Source: Pictodentalium vernedei (taxonomy: Eukaryota; Mollusca; Scaphopoda; Dentaliida; Dentaliidae). Taken from it: a stretch of 64,000 nucleotides of DNA. Below the pieces are notes generated by a model. It worked only from the letters and a program-made list of their open reading frames with translations, did not search any database and had not been told where the DNA came from. The position numbers were made by a program, and so were the translations under genes. This document shows, piece after piece, positions 56,115 to 64,000 of this stretch (positions are counted from its first letter, which is position 1; every line of letters starts with the position of its first letter). The DNA is taken from the NCBI GenBank assembly GCA_031216915.1, contig CM062289.1, forward strand, positions 253,203,113-253,267,112, written 5' to 3'.

Positions 56115-57604
56115 ATGAAAGTGTCAATGACACTGTAGCTCAACTTGACAAACTTGAACTTGGTAAGTTATAAATGAAATAGCAAAATTGAAGATCATTG
56201 GTACCAATGTCATTTTTTTGACAGAAACCGAAGAAAATCGATAGCTCCCATCTAGAGGCCTCCCGAAACAAGCATGCCAGGTTTCAAAGCAATCCGATCA
56301 TAAATGTGCCCTGTAGGGTGTACAAAAGGGAAATATTGTGGTCTGACTAGACTAAATTCTAAGAACGTTGGCCATGGCAACATTTTTTAACAGAAATTGA
56401 AGAAAATCGATAGCTCCCATCTAGACGTCCCCCCAAACAAGCATACCAGGTTTCAAAGCAATCTGATCATAAATGGGCCCTGTAGGGTGTGCCAAAGGGA
56501 AATATTGAGGTCTGACTAAACTAAGTTCTAAAAAAATTGGCTGTGGCAACATTTTTTGACGGAAATTGAAGAAAATCGATAGCTCCCATCTAGAAGTCAC
56601 CCCAAACAAGCATGCCAGGTTTCAAAGCAATCCGATCATAAATGTACCCTGTAGGGTGTGTCAAAGGAAAATATTGAGTCTTCTGACTAAACTAAGTTCT
56701 AAGCATTTTTTGATGGAAATTGAAGAAAATCGATAGCTCCCATCTAGAGGTCACCCTAAATAAGCACATCAGGTTTCAAAGCAATCAAATCATAAATGTG
56801 CCCTGTAGGGTGTGCCAAAGAGAAATATTGTGGTTTGACTAAACTAAGTTCTAAGAACGTTGGCCGCGGCAACATTTTTTGACAGAAATTGAAGAAAATC
56901 GATAGCTCCCATCTAGAGGTCACCCCAAACAAGCCTGCCAGGTTTCAAAGCAATCCAATCATAAATGTACCCTGTAGATTGTGCCAAAGGGAAATATTGA
57001 GTCTTCTGACTAACCTAAGTTCTAAGAACGTTGGCCGTGGCAACATTTTTTGACAGAAATTTAAGAAAATCGATAGCTCCCATCTAGAGGTCTCCCCAAA
57101 CAAGCGTACCAGGTTTCAAAGCAATCTGATCATAAATGTGCCCTGTAGGGTGTGCCAAAGGGAAATATTGAGTCTTCTGACTAACCTAAGTTCTAAGAAC
57201 GTTGGCCGTGGCAACATTTTTTGACAGAAATTTAAGAAAATCGATAGCTCCCATCTAGAGGTCTCCCCAAACAAGCATACCAGGTTTCAAAGCAATCTGA
57301 TCATAAATGTGCCCTGTAGGGTGTGCCAAAGGGAAATATTGAGGTCTGACTAAACTAAGTTCTACGAACATTGGCCGCGGCAACACGTTTTGACGGAAAT
57401 TGAAGAAAATCGATAGCTCCCATCTAGAGGTCACCCCAAACAAGCATACCAAGTTTCAAAGTAATCTGATCATAAATGCGACCTGTGAGGTGTGCCAAAG
57501 GAAATTGTGGACGTACGTTAGTACATACGTCTGTACATACGTATGCCGACGGACGAGAAGTGATGGCAATAGCTCAGCTTGACTTTGTCAAGCTGAGCTA
57601 AAAA
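56115..57604 (+). mobile_element. Structured tandem-repeat element H4
   Basis: 5' palindrome AGTGTCA-a-TGACACT (56120-56134), motif TAGCTCAACTTGAC (56136-56149). Body: eight units of about 165-170 bp with GAAAATCGATAGCTCCCATC at about 56233, 56402, 56572, 56726, 56893, 57065, 57235 and 57403, plus CAGGTTTCAAAGCAATC, CATAAATGTGCCCTGTAGGG and TGTGCCAAAGGGAAATATTG. 3' GACGGACGAGAAGTGATGGC, then the perfect 14-bp-arm hairpin TAGCTCAGCTTGAC-ttt-GTCAAGCTGAGCTA (57570-57600), AAAA. Units align with those of H1-H3 despite only moderate identity. Confidence 0.85.
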
Positions 57605-57631
57605 CTGATATCATATGCACTGGATAGAGGG

Positions 57632-57879
57632 TTAACCCTTCATCTAATGAATCAGCTGCATCCACCGTGTAATTTCCAAACTGAGCAGTTTTAAAAAAGT
57701 TATTTTTCACAAAATTTGAACAAAACCATATCATGTGACCCCTCATTAGAACGGGCTCATCAAGCTCATTCCAATGAGGGGTCACATGATATGGTTTTGT
57801 CAAAATGTTTTGAATAATTTGGAAAAATAATATTTAAAATAATAAATTTTGAGATCATCTGTGTTGGGTAAAAGGTTAA
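57632..57879. mobile_element. piggyBac-like MITE, family P, second subfamily
   Basis: TTAA-flanked: CCCTTCATCTAATGAATCAG ... TTGGGTAAAAGG. Centre AAAACCATATCATGTGACCC, AGAACGGGCTCATCAAGCTC, ATTCCAATGAGGGGTCACAT. Its left TTAA is also the right TTAA of the MITE that H4 interrupts. Confidence 0.8.
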
Positions 57880-58160
57880 ACAAATAAAACAAATAAAAGG
57901 TAAGATGCTCAAGCAAAACAGTACAAAAGAGTCAACACAGCAGGCAATGGAAAGTAAATAAAACATTCAGGTAGTTTTCAAGCTTTTTTAAACCAGACAA
58001 AATGTATTTTTCCTGTATTGCCCTTGGGAACAACAGTGTTGCCCACTTTTGATTGTCATGTAACAACAAAAACTAAGTTTACCACTTGAAAGACCAATTT
58101 CTGTTATGCAAAAGTTCCTTTATGTTTTACATATCATTCAAATGAAAGCACCAGATATAA
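57880..58160. other. No recognisable feature
   Basis: Nothing supported. Confidence 0.3.
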
Positions 58161-58389
58161 TTAACCCCTTTACGACTCTTGTAAACAAAATTCCTTTATA
58201 ACTAAATATTTTCATTTTTTGAATAAAAAAAATAGCCTATGACCCCTCTTTGGAATGAACTCAATGAAGGGTTACAAGCTATGTTTTTGAGACAAAATGT
58301 GAAAAAAAATAAAAAATAATGAAAATTGAATGGCAATTTTTGTGAATAGCTTTGGTCGGTTTTGGTTGTTATTTTGGATAAAGGGTTAA
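58161..58389. mobile_element. piggyBac-like MITE, family P, decayed centre
   Basis: TTAA-flanked: CCCCTTTACGACTCTTG ... ATTTTGGATAAAGGG. One palindrome arm has lost the GAGCTCGTTCC part (GGAATGAACTCAATGAAGGG), leaving a short hairpin. Confidence 0.75.
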
Positions 58390-58614
58390 ATAAATTAACT
58401 TGAAGGTAAAAATGTATTGGATATTTGAAAAATGGCAGGCAGTAGTTTTTCAACCTGAACAGGTTAGCTGATCACTCATGGAAAATTCTGTGCAATGTCA
58501 TTTTCCATATTCATCGAAAATTAGCTTTCTTAGCAAGACAAAGGTGAAATTTGTTCACACTGATTTATTTAAGGTGTGCATATCAATGAAATCTATTCCT
58601 TTTTTGAAATTTTT

Positions 58615-58996
58615 TTTATTATTAAGGTTTAACGACACATTAACAGCCAGGGTCATATTGTGTCGGTGACAGTTTTACAGGTGGAGGAACCCGGAGTACC
58701 CGGAGAGAACCACCGAGCAACGACGAGCAGCTGCCAGCTCCCCGACATCGTAACTCCGCATTGCAGCACAGACAGGGTTAGATTGGTTGAAGACATGCGT
58801 ACCATCGATATACAGTACATCTTAGTACACGGCTCCATCATGCCCCCATGTGGACAACTGGGGCGAAGTGCCTTGCCCAAGGACACAACATGGGAGTCTG
58901 AATCAATCGCTCAGATGGGGTCACCCATCCAAGAACTAACCGGGCTCGATGTTGCTTAAGTTCGGTTATGTGACGAGAACCGGTTACCGCAATGCC
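58615..58996 (-). mobile_element. 5S-rRNA-type SINE B
   Basis: From 58994 on the minus strand: GTGCGGTGGCATTGCGGTAA, CCGGTTCTCGTCACATAACC, GAACTTAAGCAACATCGAGC, CCGGTTAGTTCTTGGATGGG, TGACC. Good match to the 5S rRNA internal region. Then GTTGTGTCCTTGGGCAAGGC and the SINE A-like body with GGTGGTTCTCTCCGGGTACT. Tail GTGTCGTTAAACCTTAATAA. No clear target duplication. Confidence 0.9.
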
Positions 58997-59228
58997 ACCG
59001 CACTCCCGAAATATATTTCAGATTGCTGTTGTCAATAAATGTGCTGTGGATTTTATTGGACACACAACTGCAATTTATTTTTAATAATACAAAGTTTTCC
59101 TCACTCATCAAATTGTGCTGAAATCCATTTGATAATGTATAAGAAACTGAACAAAATTTTGTCACAGATGGATGAATGAACGAAGAGCCTTTCATTTCTT
59201 CTCAAGTCTACATACTTGTCAAAGGGGA
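58997..59228. other. No recognisable feature
   Basis: Nothing supported. Confidence 0.3.
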
Positions 59229-59590
59229 TTATTTATTTATTTATATATTTATTGGTGTTTAAGGTCACATACTTATACACAATGGCTAATCATGACCATG
59301 GCAGGTGGAGGAAGCTGTAGTACCTGGAGAACCATCGAGCATCGACGAGCAACTGTCAGATCAACATTCTCTGTTCAAGCTCTGCTCAAGCAGGGTTACA
59401 GCGGTTGAAGACATGCGCACCATTGACGTGCAGTATGCCTTAGTACACAGCGTCATCGTGGTCCCTTGTAGGCAACCGGTATAAAGTGCCTTGCCCAATG
59501 ACACAATGCGGGTCGTCCCGGACAGTTATTGAGCACAGGACCTCTAGCATAGAATTCCACAGTCTACCACTGAGACACAATGCTCCCTGT
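59229..59590 (-). mobile_element. SINE C with a different tRNA-like head
   Basis: Body and tail as SINE A (tail TTTATTGGTGTTTAAGGTCA in reverse). The head from 59588 reads GGGAGCATTGTGTCTCAGTG, GTAGACTGTGGAATTCTATG, CTAGAGGTCCTGTGCTCAAT. An A-box-like TGTCTCAGTGGTAGA and a degenerate B box suggest another tRNA origin than SINE A. The central TGTCATTGGGCAAGGCACTT is kept. Confidence 0.75.
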
Positions 59591-60035
59591 CAATGGGGAT
59601 ATAAACCCGAAAAAAAGGCATTTGTGATGGAAAAAATCAATAGAATACCATAAACTGTGACAAAAAGGTGCAATGCCACCGGTATTCCCCTCTGCAAAGT
59701 GAAACCATAAAAATTGAAATTTTCCAAGTTGAAAAAAGTAAAAAAATGCCCATAATACTAGACCAGGAGCTCAAGTGAGTCTAAAACGCTCACCTGGCTC
59801 AAATTGTCAAAAGAGATGAGTGTATCAGTAAGTGATCAGCAGCAAGAGCAATTTTTTTATTTGCTATGACACAACCTAAGGCAACTTTTATGGCCATTCA
59901 TGTCTGGTGGTCCTAGGAAAGCTTCCCAGCAAGCTCTGTTCTGTGAAGTATTAAAAAAAACAACAACCGAACCAAATTTTTGTATTGTTTTCAACTATTG
60001 TGGTTCTCTCTAGCCCCCCCCCCCCCCCCCCCCCC
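59591..60035. other. Isolated G-type 5' end and poly-C run
   Basis: 59765-59800 reads AGGAGCTCAAGTGAGTCTAA then AACGCTCACCTGG, the 5' end type of G elements (imperfect palindrome, then GCTCACCTG). No matching 3' end follows before the next element. 60014-60035 is a run of 22 C. Confidence 0.5.
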
Positions 60036-60796
60036 ACGTGGCAATGACCTTGATCTGTGACCTTGATCTCCATCAAACAAAAAAATTGTAAAAAGTTTAA
60101 TATTTATACATTGGTTCGTTTCTGAGTTATGGCTGAGACACAATACGTGGCAATGACCTTGATCTGTGAAACTGACATCCATCAAACAAAAAAATTTGTA
60201 AAAAGTTTAATATTTGTACTTTCTGAGTTATGGCTGAGACACGAATATTGATGATTTTCAGTGTGACCTTGACCTTATGGACCTGGCTGTGGTGTGTGAC
60301 ACATCCACCCGTTGTCCTTTATAATTGAGCGAAGTTAGATGATTGTAGCCCTAATAGTTTTGGAGTTATGCTTGAGACATGATTTGTGACCCTGAACATA
60401 TGAAGGTCAATTGTGACCTTCACCTTGCAGATGCGGCGGAAACTATTATATGCGACACACCTTCTGACTGTCCTTAACATTTGTAAAAAGTTTAACAATT
60501 GTACTATGATTCGTTTCTGAGTTATGGCTGAGACACGAATATTGACCAATTTTTAGTGTGGCCTTGAAATGTGACCTTGAACTTGAAGGTACGAACCCGG
60601 CTATGGTGTGTGACACATCCTCCCATGGTCCTTTATAATTGTGTGAAGTTTGATGACTGTGGCCCTAACAGTTTTCGAGTTATTGGCTTGGACACACACA
60701 CACATGGACACACACACACATGGACGGACACATGCACACTTCAATCACTATATGCCACCCAACTTAAGTCGAGGGGCATACAAAAAATAAATAAAA
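60036..60796 (+). mobile_element. Structured tandem-repeat element J
   Basis: Units of about 110-240 bp rich in GACCTTGATCTGTGACCTTG, GTAAAAAGTTTAATATTT, TTCTGAGTTATGGCTGAGAC, ACCTGGCTGTGGTGTGTGAC and ACATCC. Then (CA)n and ACATGGACGGACACATGCAC, hairpin TATGCCACCC - AACTTAAGTC - GAGGGGCATA (60751-60780). Directly followed by H5. The 5' end is not clear. Same plan as E and G at the 3' side. Confidence 0.6.
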
Positions 60797-62257
60797 TGAA
60801 AGTGTCAATGACACTGTAGCTCAACTTGTTAAGACATGTACATGTATAGTATGTGACACAGCAATGACAAACATCTAGGTAATGACCTGATAACAAAGGT
60901 ACATATAAAGTATTGTAACGCTCTGTACATAAATACTGACCGTAGCCTGTAACAAATGAATAGGTAAAGTATTGTAAAAGTGGGTGACAGTCAGATGCTA
61001 AACTAGAAAAGAAATCTTTGAGTCCCAGAATATTTGTTCTCATAGCACAGTGATAACAAAGGCACCCCAAAACACACTTGTTCCTGTCCCAAGGTGAAAA
61101 CAAAGGTACCCAAGAAGTTTTGTGAAGATCGGTTCATAAATACAGCCTAGAGCCCAAGCCGTATTGACATGTGCACTTACAGTGTATAAGCACTGAATAA
61201 ATCAAAGTTCATCTAATTTGCATAATTTCTGCATAAGAAAAAACCCTGTACTATATGTGATGTATTCCATGTTTCTAAACATTCATACAAAAATTTATTC
61301 AAATCAGAACTTTCATACAGAAGTTCTGTACAAAAGACTGATTGCACTAATTTCGGAACAAAATGGCCACTGACAGCCATCTTGAATTTTGGACCGCACC
61401 CAGAAACACTCGTTCTCGTCCCAAGGTGATAACAAAGGTACCCAAGATGTTTTGTGAAGATGGGTTCATAAATACAGACTCTAGCCCGAGCCGTATTGAC
61501 ATGTGTACTTACTGTGTTTAAGTAGCACTGAAAAAATCAAAAGTTCATCTAATTTGCATAATTTTTGCACGAGAAAAAAACCTGTATTATATGTGATGTA
61601 TCCCATGGTACTAAACATTCACACAAAAAATTATTCAAATCAGCGCTTTCATATGGAAGTTCTGTGCAAAAATCGGATTGCACCTAATTTTGTACAAAAT
61701 GGCTGCCATCGGCCATCTTGAATTTCGGACCGGACACAAAAACACTCGTTCTTGTCCCACGGTGATACCAAAGGTACCCAAGAAGTTTTGTAAAGATCAG
61801 TTCATAAATACGGCCTCTAAGCCCGAGCTGTATTGGCATTTGCACTTACAGTGTTGAAAGTAACACCAAAAAACATCAAAGTTAGTCTAATTTGCATAAT
61901 TTACGCACGAGAAAAAAACCCGTATTATATGTGATGTATCCCATGGTACTAAACATTCATACAAAAAATTATTCGAATCAGCGCTTTCATATGGAAGTTC
62001 TGCACCCAAATCTGATTGCACCTAATTTTGTACAAAATGGCTGCCAGCGGCCAACTTGAATTTCGGATTGGACCCAAAAACACTCGTTCTCGTCCCACGG
62101 TCATAACAAAGGTACCCAAGAAGTTTCGTAAAGATCGGTTCATAAATACAGCCTCTAGCCCGAGCCTTATTGAATTCATGACGGACAGACGGCCAGACGA
62201 CGGACAACTGGCCATGGCATAAGCTCAAATTTGGCTTCGCCAAAGTTGAGCTAAAAA
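60797..62257 (+). mobile_element. Structured tandem-repeat element H5
   Basis: 5' palindrome AGTGTCA-a-TGACACT (60801-60815), motif TAGCTCAACTTG (60817-60828). Body: four units of about 335 bp with CCAAGGTGATAACAAAGGTA, CCCAAGAAGTTTTGTGAAGA and CGGTTCATAAATACAGCCT near 61090, 61424, 61758 and 62094, separated by ATCTAATTTGCATAATTT and GGCCATCTTGAATTTCGGAC stretches. 3' GACGGACAGACGGCCAGACG, ACGGACAACTGGCCATGGCA, hairpin AGCTCAAATTTGGC-ttc-GCCAAAGTTGAGCT (62222-62252), AAAAA. The right arm gives AGCTCAACTT, exactly the 5' motif; the left arm has one mismatch. Shares the 5' end with H2-H4 but has a different body. Confidence 0.85.
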
Positions 62258-62261
62258 CAAG

Positions 62262-62775
62262 TGACTCGATTTGAACAAAACTTGAATTTAACACCCCTAG
62301 AGATGTTACATACCAAATATGAAAGGATTCTCACTGGTGGACCTGAAGAAGAAGAATTTTTAAGAAATTTTCTCATATTGCACCGAGTTAAACTTTGAGC
62401 TTCAATAAAAAAAAAAAGCCCAAATATTAACCCAGGGACCTGATTTGAACAACCTTCAATCCAACCCTCCTCCTAAATATCAAAAGAATCTGACTGCTGC
62501 ATCTGAAGGAGGTGATTTTAAACGATAATTCCCCATATTGCACTAAGTAAATATTTGGGCTTCCTTGGGGAACCCAAATTTTAACCCAGGAACTTGATTT
62601 GAACAAATTTGAACCTTACACCTCTGGAGATGTCACATACCAAATATGAAAGGATTCTCACTAGCAGGTCTGAAAAAGAAGATTTCTTAAGAAATTTTCT
62701 CATATTGCACAAAGTTAAAATTTAGGCTCCAATAAAGAGCCCAAATATTCATCCAACTTTGTCAAGATGAGCTAA
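62262..62775 (+). mobile_element. G-type units without intact ends (G4)
   Basis: About three units (ACTTGAATTTAACACCCCTA, ATACCAAATATGAAAGGATT, GACCTGAAGAAGAAG, GGGCTTCCTTGGGGAACCC). It ends CAACTTTGTCAAGATGAGCT-AAAA, half of an H-type hairpin, so it may be the remains of a hybrid element. Confidence 0.6.
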
Positions 62776-62810
62776 AATGAAATAAAGACTTCTTGGAAAT
62801 TTATCAGTGA

Positions 62811-63162
62811 ATATGATAAATTTTAAGTAATTTGTATATTTTTTATACTTACCAATGGCCCAGACTAGCTGGTGCTCACTCAAATTAATCCAGGGCCAAA
62901 CACAAATTTTGCCCCCCAATCCCCAAAATTTGCATGTAAAACCGAAAATTAAGTCCTGGATGGTCCTCCATACTTTTGAGATCTGCGTATGCGCACTATC
63001 CAGGAAGGTACTGAAATTGGCACCAACCATCATTCTTTCTACAATGCCTGCTAAATGTTATAATCAGTGGGGAGGTATGAGTGTCCACTCATGGGAGGGT
63101 CATCCCCTTCTGGGCCATTGGTAAGTATAAAAAATATACAAACTACTTAAAATTTATCATAT
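62811..63162. mobile_element. Element with 50-bp near-perfect terminal inverted repeats
   Basis: 62811-62860 and 63113-63162 are inverted copies with one mismatch in 50 (ATATGATAAATTTTAAGTAA, TTTGTATATTTTTTATACTT, ACCAATGGCC). 252 bp lie between. Just inside the left arm CAGACTAGCTGGT recurs just outside the right arm as CAGACTAGCTGAA with CCATTGGCT before it, so a larger or partly duplicated element is likely. No frame. Confidence 0.85.
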
Positions 63163-63365
63163 TTTTATACGACAACCATTGGCTCAGACTAGCTGAATCG
63201 TAAAAATGCTGGAGGGCCGAGGACTTCAAGGAAAATCCAATCTCTCAATTACTTCAGTAAAGGATAGCTTCTAAAGGAGAATAGGAGAAGACATAGGAAT
63301 TATATATGTCTTTCTCTTTTACAAGAAAAGAGAAAGGCATAACACCAACAATGTAATTGAGAATT
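63163..63365. other. Short hairpin
   Basis: TGTCTTTCTCTTTT-acaag-AAAAGAGAAAGGCA (63307-63339), one mismatch. Confidence 0.7.
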
Positions 63366-63450
63366 ACATACAGTGGAACCTCTTTTGAGAGACCGCTCTT
63401 CCAGCCAGGGCAAAGTGGTCTCTCAAAAGAGGTGGTCTCTCAAAAGAGGG
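63366..63450. mobile_element. pogo-like terminus with repeated hairpin motif
   Basis: TACAGTGGAACCTCTTTTGA at 63369 resembles the CAGTGGAACC ends of pogo/Tigger-like MITEs. CCTCTTTTGAGAGACC (63379-63394) is complementary to two direct copies GGTCTCTCAAAAGAGG (63417-63432 and 63434-63449). The other end was not found. Confidence 0.5.
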
Positions 63451-63797
63451 TTGATAAAATGGTAAGCTCAGGCAATAGTTGGACTCACAGGTACAGGTAG
63501 GTGTTCAATGTACATGTATTTTGGTGAAAAAAAAAACAACATTATTTCATCTGTATTAAATTTAATTTATTGAACTTTTATTGTTTATTTTAATATTACA
63601 TGTATAATAAAATGTTTTATAATAAAATACATTGATATATTTACATGAAGAGTGAATTAAAAAACCTCTGAAAACTATATGTGTGTCATTTTATTTCTTT
63701 CCCATTTATACCCTAAATTGCTGAATTTACGTTTCCTGACTGATACTCGCCATGTGGTGTCATTTGTTGAATGCCCTGCAGTGGCCAGTGCACTGTG

Positions 63798-63944
63798 TAG
63801 TCCAATAATATTAGCCTTCGACTGTGCTCCGAATTTAATATTTTTTTATTTTTTATTATGTCGCACCGTCGAAGGTGCGACATAATAAAAAATAAAAAAA
63901 ATATTAAATTCGGAGCACAGTCGAAGGCTAATATTATTGGACTA
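63798..63944. mobile_element. 147-bp foldback element with 9-bp target duplication
   Basis: Left arm 63798-63867 and right arm 63874-63944 are complementary over 70 bases apart from one extra T/A in a homopolymer (TAGTCCAATAATATTAGCCT, TCGACTGTGCTCCGAATTTA, TTATTATGTCGCACC). Loop GTCGAA. The direct repeat TGCACTGTG flanks it at 63789-63797 and 63945-63953. A 9-bp duplication fits Mutator-like elements, but the ends are not diagnostic. Confidence 0.85.
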
Positions 63945-64000
63945 TGCACTGTGCAGTTTGTGTGTACTTGTTTGTTTAGTTTCGAGTGGGTGTTGAAAAA

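Noticed and set aside
57570-57604. A bacterial-type transcription terminator (hairpin plus A run)
   Set aside because: The hairpin is the conserved 3' end of a mobile element. The DNA is animal, and the other elements have the same hairpin.
1-64000. The many 60-134-codon open frames as host genes
   Set aside because: They overlap each other on both strands, lack domains, and mostly fall in tandem repeats or SINEs. None forms an exon chain with splice sites that I could support.

Overview
This is animal nuclear DNA, most likely from a marine mollusc. I base that on AT-rich sequence without dense coding, many short interspersed elements (SINEs) with tRNA-like or 5S-rRNA-like heads and a shared A/T-rich tail, and many non-coding elements built from 145-340 bp tandem repeats of the kind reported from bivalves and gastropods. 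The species is not identified. I find no intact host gene, exon chain, tRNA gene, rRNA gene or CRISPR array. The only recognisable protein remains are a broken non-LTR reverse transcriptase (18.7-20.0 kb, minus strand) and a broken Tc1-like transposase (10.2-10.7 kb, minus strand). The window reads as intergenic or long-intron sequence filled by several layers of transposons.

Layout. 0-1 kb: a short-period satellite. 1.44-1.83 kb: a CpG-rich, promoter-like island. 2-10 kb: old miniature inverted-repeat elements (MITEs) and SINE fragments. 10.2-10.7 kb: Tc1-like relic. 11.5-13.2, 13.8-15.4 and 16.0-17.7 kb: three structured tandem-repeat elements. 18.4-20.0 kb: a long hairpin beside a LINE fragment that is split by a SINE with a 14-bp target duplication. 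21.6-26.6 kb: a roughly 2.1-kb higher-order tandem repeat carrying 55-bp arrays. 26.6-34 kb: SINE-like copies and TTAA-flanked MITEs. 34-43 kb: more structured elements, some nested in each other or in MITEs. 44-49 kb: 5S-SINE, tRNA-SINE and MITEs. 52.7-55.5, 56.1-57.6 and 60.8-62.3 kb: three further structured elements. 62.8-63.9 kb: two strong inverted-repeat elements, one with 9-bp flanking direct repeats.

Most interesting signal. At least seven tandem-repeat elements of different internal sequence share one terminal plan. At the 5' end there is usually a short palindrome, followed within a few bases by a 10-14 base motif. The body is a tandem array. The 3' end has a GAC/GGAC-rich stretch, usually GTGAT-like, and then a terminal hairpin whose right arm is the reverse complement of the 5' motif. 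The motif differs between elements (TAGCTTAACTTG, TAGCTCAACTTG, CGCTCACC, GGGCTCCGCC) but both ends change together. This resembles non-autonomous Helitron/Helentron-type or pearl-type elements; the covarying ends suggest that end pairing matters for mobility. Three of these elements sit inside TTAA-flanked piggyBac-like MITEs.

Counts and repeat boundaries were read by eye and may be off by a few bases. Family names are inferred from termini, target-site patterns and memory of known families, not from a database search.
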